Shown piece after piece: positions 37,570 through 46,507 of a DNA stretch of 64,000 bases (the stretch's first letter is position 1; every line of letters starts with the position of its first letter). Made by a program: the position numbers and the translations under genes. A model generated the notes under the pieces. That model made no database searches. It saw only the letters and a list, made by a program, of their open reading frames with translations, and had not been told where the DNA came from. The stretch is from Oscillospiraceae bacterium (lineage in GTDB: Bacteria; Bacillota_A; Clostridia; Oscillospirales; Oscillospiraceae), in the NCBI GenBank assembly GCA_015067895.1, contig SVLP01000007.1:25732-89731 (forward strand), in the 5' to 3' direction.

Positions 37570-37675
37570 GTGCTGAATGCAGAGTGCTGAGTGCTGAATT
37601 GAATTACTAAAAAAACGGCCGATCCCGGTAACATGGGATCGGTCGTTTTCCGTTCACTCAGAACTCAGCATTTTC
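37570..37675. repeat. AGTGCTGA repeats around the terminator, junction 1
   Basis: Right after the GH13 stop come AGTGCTGA-type heptad repeats, then a terminator hairpin, then the inverted form (CTCAGAACTCAGCA) leading into the trxA stop. The gene pair is convergent. Confidence 0.8.
37609..37651. terminator. Bidirectional terminator between the GH13 gene and trxA
   Basis: AAAACGGCCGATCCC pairs with GGGATCGGTCGTTTT across a short loop, giving T-runs on both strands. The same hairpin recurs at 57968-58010. Confidence 0.92.
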
Positions 37676-37984
37676 TCAATTCAGCATTTCCAGGATCGCA
37701 TGCTTGGGTCTGGCGCCCGTGGCCCGTTTGATGATCTTGCCCTCCTTCATGACCACCAGCGTGGGGATGGACATGACGCCAAACTCGTTCGCCAGCTCCC
37801 ACTGCTCGTCGATGTTCACCTTGCCGACCTTGATGTCGGAGCGTTCCCGGGCGATCTCCTCCACGATGGGCACCACCATCCGGCAGGGGCCGCACCAGGG
37901 GGCCCAGAAGTCCAGCAGCACGGGCTTATCGGAGTTCATGATCTCCTGACCAAAATTCTTCAGATCGATGTTCACAGCAGACAT
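37676..37984 (-). CDS. trxA: Thioredoxin
   Basis: A 102-residue thioredoxin with the active site FWAPWCGPCRM and the cis-Pro segment MSIPTLVVMK. It reduces protein disulfides in the cytoplasm. ATG at 37984 follows AAGGAGGA with a 7-nt gap; a longer upstream reading lacks a ribosome site. Its last codons (ATG CTG AAT TGA) overlap the heptad-repeat sequence of the junction. A TATACT -10 (extended by GGG) lies about 35 bp upstream. Confidence 0.96.
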   Translation of the reverse strand: MSAVNIDLKNFGQEIMNSDKPVLLDFWAPWCGPCRMVVPIVEEIARERSDIKVGKVNIDEQWELANEFGVMSIPTLVVMKEGKIIKRATGARPKHAILEMLN

Positions 37985-38044
37985 ATCGTAGTCCTCCTTG
38001 TTTTCTTTTGTGACTACAGTATACCCTGTTTTCTTCGATCCTTC

Positions 38045-38059
38045 TGTGATGAAATCACA
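38045..38059. promoter_or_regulatory. Palindrome TGTGAT-GAA-ATCACA between divergent genes
   Basis: A perfect 6-3-6 inverted repeat between trxA and the divergent amidohydrolase gene, upstream of the latter's -35. It may be an operator for either gene. Confidence 0.5.
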
Positions 38060-38070
38060 AAGGAAAAACC

Positions 38071-38099
38071 TTGAAATTCCGGGAAAAGAGGCGTATAAT
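38071..38099 (+). promoter_or_regulatory. Promoter of the second amidohydrolase gene
   Basis: TTGAAA (38071-38076) and TATAAT (38094-38099) with a 17-bp spacer. Confidence 0.82.
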
Positions 38100-38133
38100 A
38101 GGCTTCTATCCCAAATAATCGAGGCGACCATCC

Positions 38134-38919
38134 TTGAAGATCATTGACATCCACACCCACATCTATCCCACCAAAATCGCCCGGAAGGCCACCGACTCCG
38201 TCCGGGATTTCTACCAGATCGACGGCGGCGGCATGGACGGCACCGTCGAAATGCTCCGCGATCGGGGCGCCCGGGCGGGCATCGAGCAATATGTCGTGCT
38301 CCCCGTATCCAATACCCCCCAGCATGTGCAGAGCATCAACGACTTCATCGAGTCCCAGACGAAGCTCTACGACGATTTCATCGGCTTCGGCACCCTCCAC
38401 GCGGAAATGTACGGTCTCATGGACGAGCTGGAGCGGATATGGAATATGGGCCTGCACGGCATCAAGATGCATCCCGACTCCCAGCGCTTCCCCATCGACG
38501 ATCCCCGGCTCTTCCCGGTCTACGACGCCATGCAGGATCATCTTCCAGTCATGCTCCACATGGGCGATCCCCGCTACAATTTCTCCCACCCCGTCCGGCT
38601 GCGCAAAGTTCTGGAGCTCTTCCCCCGGCTCCAGGTCATTGCCGCCCACTTCGGCGGCTACTCCATGTACCACACCGCCAGGGAGCTCCTGTGGGACACG
38701 GACTGCGTCTTCGACGTCTCCAGCTCCCTGATGTTCATGGAGCGGGGCCAGGCGGAAAAATACATCAACAGCTACGGCGCAGAGCGCATGGCCTACGGCA
38801 CAGACTATCCCCTCTGGGATCCGGTGCAGGAGGTGGATCGCTTCCTGAAGCTGGATCTCAGCAACGACCAGTTCGACCAGATCTGCCACCGCACTGCCGA
38901 GAGAATTCTAGGTCTATAA
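38134..38919 (+). CDS. Amidohydrolase-superfamily protein (amidohydro_2 type)
   Basis: A 261-residue TIM-barrel metallo-hydrolase. The N-terminal metal motif is IDIHTHIYPTKIA; other ligands are likely His in VMLHMGDP and AAHFGGYS and the late Asp in YGTDYPLWDP. It begins with TTG at 38134, with GAGG 9 nt upstream, and the conserved HxH lies immediately after. It is a different subgroup from the 13.3-kb amidohydrolase, and its substrate is unknown. It stands alone with its own promoter. Confidence 0.82.
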   Translation: MKIIDIHTHIYPTKIARKATDSVRDFYQIDGGGMDGTVEMLRDRGARAGIEQYVVLPVSNTPQHVQSINDFIESQTKLYDDFIGFGTLHAEMYGLMDELERIWNMGLHGIKMHPDSQRFPIDDPRLFPVYDAMQDHLPVMLHMGDPRYNFSHPVRLRKVLELFPRLQVIAAHFGGYSMYHTARELLWDTDCVFDVSSSLMFMERGQAEKYINSYGAERMAYGTDYPLWDPVQEVDRFLKLDLSNDQFDQICHRTAERILGL

Positions 38920-38924
38920 AAAGT

Positions 38925-38980
38925 GCTGAGTGAATTGTGTTTTCACAACTCAGCATTCAGCACTCAGAACTCAGCACTGA
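38925..38980. repeat. AGTGCTGA repeats, junction 2
   Basis: AAGTGCTGAGTGAATTGTG and its imperfect inverse (ACAACTCAGCATTCAGCACT, then two more units) form a long hairpin between the convergent amidohydrolase and ilvE genes. Confidence 0.8.
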
Positions 38981-38983
38981 ATG

Positions 38984-39020
38984 CAAAAAGAGTCATCCGA
39001 AACCGGATGACTCTTTTTGC
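38984..39020. terminator. Bidirectional terminator after ilvE
   Basis: AAAAAGAGTCATCCG pairs with CGGATGACTCTTTTT across AAAC, with T-runs on both strands. Confidence 0.95.
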
Positions 39021-39025
39021 ATAGC

Positions 39026-40093
39026 TTAGACGGTGACGCGCCAGCCTCTGGGATCCTCCAGGACGCCGGTCTGGATGCCGGTGATGGTGTCGTAGAGCTT
39101 CTGGCTCAGCTCGCCGATCTGGCCGCCGTTGATGGTCATGACCTCGTCCACATAGCGCAGCTTGCCCACGGGAGAGATGACAGCGGCGGTGCCGGTGCCC
39201 CAGCACTCCTCCAGAGTGCCGTTGCGCTGAGCCTCGATCAGCTCGTCGGCAGAGATCTTGCGCTCCTCCACGGGGTAGCCCCAGCTGCGGCACAGCTCCA
39301 GGACAGAGTTGCGGGTGATGCCGGGCAGGATGGAGCCGTTGAGCATGGGGGTGATGACGGTGCCGCTGATCTTGAAGAAGATATTCATGGCACCCACCTC
39401 CTCGATGTACTTGCGCTCCACGCCGTCCAGCCACAGCACCTGGGAGTAGCCCGCGTCGTGGGCCTTCTGCTGGGCGATCAGGGAGGCGGCGTAGTTGCCG
39501 CCGGTCTTGGCGAAGCCCATGCCGCCGCGAACGGCGCGGACATACTCGTCCTCGATCCAGATGCCCACGGGAGCCAGACCGGATTCGTAGTAGGCACCGG
39601 AGGGGGACAGGATAATCATGAACAGGTAGGTCTTGGAGGGAGCCACGCCCAGGAACTCATCGGTGGCGATGATAAAGGGGCGGATGTAAAGAGAAGTGCC
39701 GGGCTCGGTGGGAACCCAGTCCCGATCCACATCGACCACAGCCTTGACGGCCTGGACAAAGTCCTCCTCGGGCAGCTCGGGGATCACCAGACGCTCGTTG
39801 GAGGCGTTGGTGCGCTTGGCGTTCATGTCGGGACGGAACAGATAGACCTCGCCATCGGCGCCCTTGTAGGCCTTCAGGCCCTCGAACATCTCCTGGCCGT
39901 AGTGGTAGACCATGGCGGCGGGAGACAGGGAGATGTTCTGGAAGGGCACGACCCGGGCGTCATGCCAGCCCTGGCCCTCGGTGTAGTTCATGACGAACAT
40001 GTGGTCGGTGAAGATCTTGCCGAAGCCCAGCTTCTGACCCGCTGCGGGCTTGGCCTTGGGGGTAGTGGTTCTTTCAATCTTGATATCCAGCAT
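39026..40093 (-). CDS. ilvE: Branched-chain amino acid aminotransferase
   Basis: A fold-type IV PLP enzyme of 355 residues that interconverts Leu, Ile, Val and their 2-oxoacids. Typical class features are [12 protein letters not shown] near residue 70, the [12 protein letters not shown] segment, GGNYAAS preceded by the PLP-lysine region, and the late [14 protein letters not shown] at 40093 follows AAAGGAAG. It is downstream of, and on the same strand as, the 2-oxoacid oxidoreductase genes, separated by a 277-nt hairpin-rich gap. This pairs transamination with 2-oxoacid/acyl-CoA conversion. Confidence 0.96.
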   Translation of the reverse strand: MLDIKIERTTTPKAKPAAGQKLGFGKIFTDHMFVMNYTEGQGWHDARVVPFQNISLSPAAMVYHYGQEMFEGLKAYKGADGEVYLFRPDMNAKRTNASNERLVIPELPEEDFVQAVKAVVDVDRDWVPTEPGTSLYIRPFIIATDEFLGVAPSKTYLFMIILSPSGAYYESGLAPVGIWIEDEYVRAVRGGMGFAKTGGNYAASLIAQQKAHDAGYSQVLWLDGVERKYIEEVGAMNIFFKISGTVITPMLNGSILPGITRNSVLELCRSWGYPVEERKISADELIEAQRNGTLEECWGTGTAAVISPVGKLRYVDEVMTINGGQIGELSQKLYDTITGIQTGVLEDPRGWRVTV

Positions 40094-40136
40094 GGAAATC
40101 GCTTCCTTTCAATATATCGGAAAAGGTGGTTTCTTG

Positions 40137-40348
40137 CCCCCCGCATTTATGAGGGGGGTGGCCGCAGGCCGGGGGGAGTCCGAATATTTGCAAAGCAAAT
40201 ATTCGGAAATACCCGCTTTTTTCAAAAGCGGGCAGAACCCCTCCGCCCCGGCGGCTCCGGGCTTTGCCCGAATCCACCGGGCCACCTGAAGGTGAATTGC
40301 CCCGCAGGGGCAAGAGAAGCCACCCTGGGGTGCCCCTATAAATAGGGG
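40137..40348. repeat. Array of tandem hairpins between ilvE and the oxidoreductase operon
   Basis: At least five separate short inverted repeats follow one another: CCCCCC/GGGGGG (40137-40158), a perfect 13-3-13 stem TCCGAATATTTGC/GCAAATATTCGGA (40179-40207), CCCGCTTTT/AAAAGCGGG (40212-40232), TTGCCCC/GGGGCAA (40297-40313) and CCCCTAT/ATAGGGG (40333-40348). Several smaller ones lie between. No coding sequence is seen. It may attenuate or process the transcript before ilvE. Confidence 0.75.
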
Positions 40349-40371
40349 AGGCAAGCTTTATTGAGGTAAAA

Positions 40372-40905
40372 TCAGAAATCGTAGCCGGTCTGCAGGGCCT
40401 GGCAGTTGATGTCGATGAGGTTTGCCTTCTTGGCGGGGATGAAGCTCTCCAGGGTCTCCCGGTTGCCCTCCCAGGAGACGATGTCCATCTCCTTCAGGGC
40501 CTTGCCTGCAAGGATCATGTTGGCCAGGGTGGAGAAGCCCGCGTCCTTGGCCATCTGGGTGGCGGGGATGTAGAAGACCTTCACATCGGTGCGCTCGACC
40601 TTGGCATCGATCAGGGTGGAGTCCAGGATGATGGTACCGCCGGGGACGACGGCATCCACGAACTTCTGCAGGGAAGGCAGGTTCATGGCGATCAGCACAT
40701 CGGGGCTGGTGATGATGGGAGAGCCGACAGGGCTGTCGGAGATGACCACGGAGCAGTTTGCGGTGCCGCCGCGCATCTCAGGGCCGTAGGAGGGCAGCCA
40801 GGAGATCTGCTTGTCCTGCACCATGCCCTTGTAGGCCAGGAATTTACCGGCGAAGAGGACGCCCTGGCCGCCGAAGCCGGCGATCATGATCTGGGTAGTA
40901 GCCAT
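40372..40905 (-). CDS. 2-oxoacid:ferredoxin oxidoreductase gamma subunit (VorC/KorC-like)
   Basis: A 177-residue gamma subunit with [14 protein letters not shown] at the start and the conserved [13 protein letters not shown] motif. Together with the next three genes upstream it forms a four-subunit enzyme converting a 2-oxoacid plus CoA into acyl-CoA plus CO2 with ferredoxin, reversible in principle. The ATG at 40905 follows GGAGGAC. The overall operon resembles those annotated VorDBAC for branched-chain 2-oxoacids, but KorDABC (2-oxoglutarate) is closely similar, so specificity rests on the ilvE and synthetase neighbours. Confidence 0.9.
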   Translation of the reverse strand: MATTQIMIAGFGGQGVLFAGKFLAYKGMVQDKQISWLPSYGPEMRGGTANCSVVISDSPVGSPIITSPDVLIAMNLPSLQKFVDAVVPGGTIILDSTLIDAKVERTDVKVFYIPATQMAKDAGFSTLANMILAGKALKEMDIVSWEGNRETLESFIPAKKANLIDINCQALQTGYDF

Positions 40906-40906
40906 A

Positions 40907-41662
40907 TCACTTGTCCTCCTTTGCAGCGGTGCGATCCTTGTAGACGCCGATGGGATAGTAGGGCAGCATGTCGCTCTCGACCCACTCCAGAGCCTTCTGG
41001 GGAGTCATGCCCCAGTTGGTGGGACAGGCGGAGACCACCTCGACCAGGCTAAAGCCCTTGCCCTCGATCTGGTTCTGGAAGGCCTTCTTGATAGCCTTCT
41101 TGGCATTGTTGACATTCTTGACATTGTTCACAGCCACGCGGGCGACGAACTCAGGGCCCTCCAGGGTGGAGAGCATCTCACAGACCTTGATGGGCCAGCC
41201 GCAGTGGTTGACATCACGGCCGTAGGGGGAGGTCTGGGTCACCTGGCCGGGAAGAGAAGTGGGAGCCATCTGGCCGCCGGTCATGCCGTAGATGGCATTG
41301 TTGACGAAGATGACGGTGATATTTTCATTACGGGCAGCGGAGTGGACGGTCTCGGCCATGCCGATGGAGGCCAGGTCGCCGTCGCCCTGGTAGGTGAAGA
41401 CGATGTTCTCGGGACGGCAGCGCTTGATGCCGGTGGCAACGGCGGGGGCGCGGCCATGGGGGGCCTCGATCATGTCGCAGGCGAAATAGTCATAGGCCAT
41501 AACGGCGCAGCCGACGGGGGCGACGCCGATGGTCTCACCCTCGATGCCCAGCTCGTCGATGGCTTCGGCCACCAGACGGTGGATGATGCCGTGGGGGCAG
41601 CCGGGGCAGTAATGCAGAGGCACATCGGTCAGTGCCTTGGGCTTTTCAAAAACAACAGCCAT
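40907..41662 (-). CDS. 2-oxoacid:ferredoxin oxidoreductase beta subunit, TPP-binding
   Basis: A 251-residue TPP-binding subunit. [13 protein letters not shown] carries the Cys-Pro-Gly-Cys cluster motif and the TPP site is the [15 protein letters not shown] to [16 protein letters not shown] stretch. It is separated from the gamma gene by 1 bp and its start is 3 bp after the alpha stop, so the genes are tightly coupled. Confidence 0.93.
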   Translation of the reverse strand: MAVVFEKPKALTDVPLHYCPGCPHGIIHRLVAEAIDELGIEGETIGVAPVGCAVMAYDYFACDMIEAPHGRAPAVATGIKRCRPENIVFTYQGDGDLASIGMAETVHSAARNENITVIFVNNAIYGMTGGQMAPTSLPGQVTQTSPYGRDVNHCGWPIKVCEMLSTLEGPEFVARVAVNNVKNVNNAKKAIKKAFQNQIEGKGFSLVEVVSACPTNWGMTPQKALEWVESDMLPYYPIGVYKDRTAAKEDK

Positions 41663-41664
41663 GG

Positions 41665-42726
41665 TTAGAACTCTCCTTTCTGTGCCTTGCGGATGGACTC
41701 CAGCACCTGGTCAGGGCTGGGGATCATGCCGCCGGTGCGGCTGCACAGCGTCACGGGACGCTTGCAGGAGGTGGCGAGGCGAACATCCTCGATCATCTGG
41801 CCCATGCTCAGCTCCACGGAGATGAATGCCTTGCACTTGTCGGCAGCGGCGGCCAGAGGAGCCTTGGGGAAGGGCCACAGGGTGATGGGACGGATCAGGC
41901 CGACCTTGATGCCCTCAGCCCGGGCAGCGACGACGGCGTTCTTGGCAACGCGGGAGGCGATGCCGAAGGCCACGACGCAGATTTCGGCATCGTCCATCAT
42001 GTACTCCTCCCACATGGGCTCGTTCTCCTCGATGACCTTGTAGCGCTCAAAGCGGGCGATGTTGGTCTTCTCCAGAGCGTCGGGCTGCAGGTACAGGGAG
42101 TTGACGATGTTGTGCTTGCGCTGGCACTTGGTGCCGGTCAGGGCCCAGGGCTTCTCGTACTGCTGGACCTCGCAGTCCTCGAAGGAGATGGGCTCCATCA
42201 TCTGACCGATGGTGCCGTCGGCCAGGATCATGGAGGTCATGCGGTACTTGTCGGCCAGGTCGAAGCCCTTCATGGTCAGGCTGGCCATCTCCTGGACGGA
42301 GGCGGGAGCCAGGACGATCATCCGGTAGTCACCGTGACCGCCGCCCTTGGTGGCCTGGAAGTAGTCGGACTGGCTGGGCTGGATGCCGCCCAGGCCGGGG
42401 CCGCCGCGCTGGACGTTGACCACCAGAGCGGGCACGTCGGAACCGGCGATGTAGCTCAGACCCTCGGTCTTCAGGGAGATTCCGGGGGAGGAGGAGGAGG
42501 TCATGACGCGCATGCCGGCAGCGGCCGCACCGTAGACCATGTTGATGGAAGCGATCTCACTCTCGGCCTGGAGGAAGACGCCGCCGATCTTGGGCATCTT
42601 CTTCGCCATGTAAGCGGCGATCTCGGTTTGGGGAGTGATGGGGTAACCGAAGTAGTGACGGCAGCCGGCCCGGATCGCAGCCTCTGCGATGGCCTCGTTG
42701 CCCTTCATGAGTACACGCTGTGCCAT
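41665..42726 (-). CDS. 2-oxoacid:ferredoxin oxidoreductase alpha subunit (VorB/KorA-like)
   Basis: A 353-residue alpha subunit with [20 protein letters not shown] sequence near residue 25 (here [13 protein letters not shown]) and [16 protein letters not shown]. The length and start ([17 protein letters not shown]) fit the VorB subgroup of 3-methyl-2-oxobutanoate dehydrogenases in anaerobic Firmicutes. AAGGAGG precedes ATG at 42726. Confidence 0.93.
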   Translation of the reverse strand: MAQRVLMKGNEAIAEAAIRAGCRHYFGYPITPQTEIAAYMAKKMPKIGGVFLQAESEIASINMVYGAAAAGMRVMTSSSSPGISLKTEGLSYIAGSDVPALVVNVQRGGPGLGGIQPSQSDYFQATKGGGHGDYRMIVLAPASVQEMASLTMKGFDLADKYRMTSMILADGTIGQMMEPISFEDCEVQQYEKPWALTGTKCQRKHNIVNSLYLQPDALEKTNIARFERYKVIEENEPMWEEYMMDDAEICVVAFGIASRVAKNAVVAARAEGIKVGLIRPITLWPFPKAPLAAAADKCKAFISVELSMGQMIEDVRLATSCKRPVTLCSRTGGMIPSPDQVLESIRKAQKGEF

Positions 42727-42738
42727 AATGAAACCTCC

Positions 42739-42945
42739 TTATTTCTCCACGGTGATGATGCAGTCAGGGCACATGGTGGCGCAGAAGGCGCAGCCGATGC
42801 ACTTTTCCTGATCGGTCATCACAGCGGGAGAGTAGCCTTTCTTGTTGATCTGGTTGGTATCGATGGCGAGGATCTTCTTGGGGCAGGCGTTGACGCACAG
42901 GCCGCAGCCCTTGCACAGATCCGTGTTGAATGTAACTTTTGCCAT
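42739..42945 (-). CDS. 2-oxoacid:ferredoxin oxidoreductase delta subunit, 2[4Fe-4S] ferredoxin
   Basis: A 68-residue ferredoxin with two four-cysteine motifs: CKGCGLCVNACP and CIGCAFCATMCP. It is the electron-transfer subunit of the complex. ATG at 42945 is chosen because AGGAGG lies 7 nt upstream; a longer reading would run into that site. Confidence 0.93.
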   Translation of the reverse strand: MAKVTFNTDLCKGCGLCVNACPKKILAIDTNQINKKGYSPAVMTDQEKCIGCAFCATMCPDCIITVEK

Positions 42946-42968
42946 GTCTATTCCTCCTGTGGTTATTT

Positions 42969-43673
42969 TTATCCCCACAGAGGTCGGTTGCCCGGCTTCT
43001 GGGAAGGTAAATCAAAGTATTTTTCCTGGAGCTGCATGGGGAGCAGATCGTCGACCTTGCCGTCGAGCTCTGCCGCCACATCGGCTCTTGCGGTGGTGGC
43101 GAAGATGGGCAGGCCGGAAAGCCTGCTCAGCTCCTCCATATAGGGGACGGCCTCCAGAACCGTTTCAGGGGTGGTCTCGGAGCCCAGGTTGGTGTTGTTG
43201 ATGAGATCGGTGAACTTCAGGCCGCAGGCGGCCTCGATCTCGCCCATGACCTCCATGGCGTCCTCCGGCGTCCGGGTCAGGGGACGGCAGGCGTTGGCCA
43301 CAAAGACCATGCGATAGTTGTTCTCCGCCAGGATCGCCGGGACGAACCGGCCCAGGGCATAGGCGCCCCGGTCATCGCCGCCGATGTCCATGATGCCGTA
43401 GGCGGAGAAGTCCTGAACCAGCCGGTAGCTGGCGGCGGGCAGGGCGGGCAAGTCCACATTGGTGTTGGCGTACTGGGGGGAGATCAGATCGATGCCCGCA
43501 GCCGCCAGGACAGCCTCGCTGTCCTTGGTTCTGAAATAGGGATTGACGATATCCAGGTCTGCGATACAGACCTTCTTTCCCTCTGCGGCCAGGTGCAGGG
43601 CGTAGTTGACGGCGATGTTGGTCTTGCCGCTGCCGTAATGACCGGCGAAGAGGGTCAAGCGTTTGTGTTCCAT
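42969..43673 (-). CDS. ParA/MinD-like P-loop ATPase
   Basis: A 234-residue SIMIBI-class ATPase. The Walker A variant is GHYGSGKTNIAVNYA, and a switch segment IADLDIVNPYFRTKD follows. Such proteins act in cluster insertion, cofactor delivery or positioning. It is the first gene of the oxidoreductase operon (23 bp before the delta ferredoxin), so a role in assembling or inserting metal clusters into that enzyme is plausible but inferred. AGGAGC precedes ATG at 43673. Confidence 0.82.
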   Translation of the reverse strand: MEHKRLTLFAGHYGSGKTNIAVNYALHLAAEGKKVCIADLDIVNPYFRTKDSEAVLAAAGIDLISPQYANTNVDLPALPAASYRLVQDFSAYGIMDIGGDDRGAYALGRFVPAILAENNYRMVFVANACRPLTRTPEDAMEVMGEIEAACGLKFTDLINNTNLGSETTPETVLEAVPYMEELSRLSGLPIFATTARADVAAELDGKVDDLLPMQLQEKYFDLPSQKPGNRPLWG

Positions 43674-43719
43674 GGTAGTTGCTCCTGAGAATCGTTGCGA
43701 ATCAATCCCAAAGAGAATA

Positions 43720-43842
43720 TGTCATTGCGAACCAGTCCGCAGACTGGTGTGGCAATCTCCTAATTCTTCGGGATGCCTAATTGGTGCTTCCTTCTATCCA
43801 GGGGATTCCCACGCCAGTGTGCGCACTGGCTCGGAATGACAT
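43720..43842. repeat. REP-pair element C
   Basis: Two inverted REP units, GTCATTGCGAACCAGTC... and ...CTGGCTCGGAATGAC, surround a 40-bp spacer unrelated to that of cassettes A and B. It lies between the ATPase gene and the first ligase gene. Confidence 0.85.
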
Positions 43843-43872
43843 ACTTTTTTACACGAAGCTCCAATATTGGTT

Positions 43873-46161
43873 TTACAGTTTCTTGCGGATGATCTTACCG
43901 CTGACGGTCTTGGGCAGCTCGTCCTTGAACTCCACGATGCGGGGGTACTTATAAGGAGCGGTGCGCTTCTTGACGTAGTTCTGGATCTCCTTCTTCAGCT
44001 CCTCGGTGCCCTCGGTGCCCTTGACCAGGACGATGGAGGCCTTGACCACCTGACCGCGGATGGGATCGGGGGCGGCGGAGACACCGCACTCCAGCACGTA
44101 GGGCAGCTCCATGATGGTGGACTCGATCTCGAAGGGCCCGATGCGGTAGCCGGAGGACTTGATGACGTCGTCGGCACGGCCCACATACCAGTAGAAGCCG
44201 TCCTCGTCCCGCCAGGCCACGTCGCCGGTGTGGTAGAAGCCGTCCCGCCAGTTCTGGGCGGTGGCCTCGTCATTGCCCTCGTAGCCGTAGCTCAGGCCGC
44301 AGGGCAGGCCGTTCGAAATATTGATGCAGATCTCGCCGGTCTCACCGGTGGCGACCTCTTTGCCGTCGGGATCCAGCAGGTGGACATCGTACAGGGGCAC
44401 GGGCTTGCCCATGGAGCCCAGCTTGTGGCTGGCACCGTTCAGGTTGCCGATAATGAGGGTGGACTCGGACTGGCCGAAGCCCTCCAGGATGGGAAGGCCG
44501 GTGGCCTTCTTGAACTGCTGGTAAACCTCGGGGTTCAGGGCCTCGCCGGCGGTGGAGGCATGCTCAATGGAAGAAAGGTCAAACCGGGTCAGATCCTGCT
44601 TCGCCAGCATCCGGTACATGGTGGGGGGTGCGCAGAAGGTGGTGATGCGGTACTTGCCGATCATGGGCAGGATCTTCTCGGCATCGAACCGGTCGAAGTC
44701 GTAGACGAAGATGGCCGCCTCACACAGCCACTGGCCGTAGATCTTGCCCCAGCTGGATTTGGCCCAGCCGGTGTCAGAGATGGTCAGATGCAGTCCGTCG
44801 GGGTTGACCCGGTGCCAGTATTTTGCGGTGATGAAATGACCCAGGGGGTACTTATAATTGTGGGCCGCCAGCTTGGGATAGCCGCTGGTGCCGGAGGTGA
44901 AGAACATGAGCATGGGATCGGAGCCGCAGGCTGTCTCCTCCCTGCGCTCAAAGTGGCTGGAGAACATGGTGTATTCTTCATTGAAGTCGTGCCAGCCCTC
45001 CCGGGAGCCGTTCACCAGGATCTTATGCTGAAGGCCGGGGCACTTTGCAGCGGCGGCATCCACCGCGTCGGCCACATTGCCGTCGGCGGTGCAGAGGATG
45101 GCCTTGACCTTGCCCGCCTCGAAGCGATAGGTGAAGTCCTTCTCCAGCAGCTGGTTGGTGGCGGGGATGGCCACCGCGCCCAGCTTGTGCAGGCCCAGAA
45201 CGCTGAACCAGTACTGGTAGTGGCGCTTGAGCACCAGCATGACCCGGTCGCCCCGCTTGATGCCCAAACTCTTGAAGTAGTTGGCGGCTCTGGCGGATTC
45301 CTTCTTCATATCCTGGAAGGTGAACCGCCGCTCGGTCATGTCGTCGGAGACGTGGAGCATCGCCAGCTTGTCGGGCTGGGTGCGGCCCAGCTCATCGACG
45401 ATATCGAAGGCGAAGTTGAACTGCTCCTGCCCCTTGAAGCTGATCTCGGTGATGACGCCGCCCTCGGACTTCTTGTCGATGAATTTGCGGTAAATTCTCG
45501 GCTGCTTGTCGGGAGCCCGCCACTTGGTGTCGGGGGTCTCGATGACGGCGGGCTGCTCGCCCTCGCGGGCGGCGGAATTCGACAGCACGAAGGCGTAGAA
45601 GGCGCAGTCCTCGCCGCCGACGGCGATCATGCCGTGGGGGGTGGAGGAATCGTAGTAGATGGTGTCACCGGCGTGGAGCACCTCGGTCTTGGAGCCGATC
45701 TGGATCTTCATGTGGCCGGAGATCACGATGTCGCACTCCTGACCCTCGTGGGTGACCAGCTCGATGTCCTCGTACTCGGCACCCTCCCGGTACTTCATCT
45801 CCATGTACAATGGCAGGGCGATGCGGTTGCGGAAATCGGCGGCCAGGTTGTAGCCGACCATGTGGTGGGCTTCCTCGATGCGCTGGCCCTCACCCCTGCG
45901 GGTCAGGTCATAGCTGCGCAGCTTGGGGCTGCGGCCCTCCAGCAGATCGCCCATGTCGACGCCGAAGCTCAGGGTACAGCGGTAGAGGAAGGCGATGCTC
46001 AGGTTTCTCGCACCGGACTCGCAGTCCATGTATTCCTCAACAGAGAGGTTCGTCCGCTTCGCCATCTCCTCGACGGTAAAGCCGGAGATCTCGCGCAGCT
46101 CGCGAATACGAGCCGCGACCTCCCGGATCTTAAAATCCATGCCGGTCATTGTTTGTTCCAT
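43873..46161 (-). CDS. HTH-cupin-acyl-CoA synthetase fusion 1 (T-box controlled)
   Basis: A 762-residue three-part protein. Residues about 10-65 are an XRE-type helix-turn-helix (RIRELREISGFTVEEMAKRT). Residues about 125-205 are a cupin (HEGQECDIVISG to STPHGMIAV). The rest is an AMP-forming acyl-CoA synthetase of the medium-chain/acetyl type, with P-loop FFTSGTSGYPK (near 425), hinge region GRADDVIKSSGYRIGP (near 665), and C-terminal catalytic Lys in KTVSGKIIRKK. HTH plus cupin is a common regulator layout, but its fusion to a ligase is unusual. ATG at 46161 has GGAG 9 nt upstream and lies after the T-box terminator. Substrate inferred to be a short branched or aryl acid. Confidence 0.88.
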   Translation of the reverse strand: MEQTMTGMDFKIREVAARIRELREISGFTVEEMAKRTNLSVEEYMDCESGARNLSIAFLYRCTLSFGVDMGDLLEGRSPKLRSYDLTRRGEGQRIEEAHHMVGYNLAADFRNRIALPLYMEMKYREGAEYEDIELVTHEGQECDIVISGHMKIQIGSKTEVLHAGDTIYYDSSTPHGMIAVGGEDCAFYAFVLSNSAAREGEQPAVIETPDTKWRAPDKQPRIYRKFIDKKSEGGVITEISFKGQEQFNFAFDIVDELGRTQPDKLAMLHVSDDMTERRFTFQDMKKESARAANYFKSLGIKRGDRVMLVLKRHYQYWFSVLGLHKLGAVAIPATNQLLEKDFTYRFEAGKVKAILCTADGNVADAVDAAAAKCPGLQHKILVNGSREGWHDFNEEYTMFSSHFERREETACGSDPMLMFFTSGTSGYPKLAAHNYKYPLGHFITAKYWHRVNPDGLHLTISDTGWAKSSWGKIYGQWLCEAAIFVYDFDRFDAEKILPMIGKYRITTFCAPPTMYRMLAKQDLTRFDLSSIEHASTAGEALNPEVYQQFKKATGLPILEGFGQSESTLIIGNLNGASHKLGSMGKPVPLYDVHLLDPDGKEVATGETGEICINISNGLPCGLSYGYEGNDEATAQNWRDGFYHTGDVAWRDEDGFYWYVGRADDVIKSSGYRIGPFEIESTIMELPYVLECGVSAAPDPIRGQVVKASIVLVKGTEGTEELKKEIQNYVKKRTAPYKYPRIVEFKDELPKTVSGKIIRKKL

Positions 46162-46188
46162 AAATGATCTCTCCAATCCGATGATGAC

Positions 46189-46472
46189 AAAAAAGCTCGT
46201 CTCAAAGAAATGATCCTTTGAGACGAGCATAAATACCCGCGGTACCACTCAAATTGCACCGGCCTCTCAGCCGATACCACTCATCGGGCTCCAGCAAGCC
46301 CTAAGCACTGACGCAGCTGACGCGGGAGGGTTCTACTCACCGCCTGGGCGGTTTTCTTCTCTCCGGCTTGGGAGCGACAGCCGCCCGCTTGTCTCATGGC
46401 TTGCACCAACCGCCAATTCTCTGGGAGAACAACTGCGTACGACCCTCTCCGTCTGAGCCTTTCGTTCAATTT
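46189..46472 (-). promoter_or_regulatory. T-box leader 1
   Basis: On the minus strand: stem I with AGAGA bulge and GGTGCAAGCC distal loop; the T-box core TGGTACCGCGG (46237-46247), whose bases pair with uncharged tRNA; then a terminator stem GCTCGTCTCAAAG/CTTTGAGACGAGC plus T-run (46189-46229). The specifier codon could not be read safely. It should allow ligase 1 expression only when one amino acid is scarce. Confidence 0.93.
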
Positions 46473-46478
46473 GCTAGA

Positions 46479-46507
46479 ATCATATCACTCAAATTTGAAA
46501 TTGTCAA
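46479..46507 (-). promoter_or_regulatory. Promoter of T-box leader 1
   Basis: TTGACA (46502-46507) and TATGAT (46479-46484) with a 17-bp spacer. Confidence 0.85.

Noticed and set aside
40320..40340. A GGGTGG on the minus strand before ilvE as part of a T-box
   Set aside because: The essential TGGNACCGCGG core and stem I motifs are absent.
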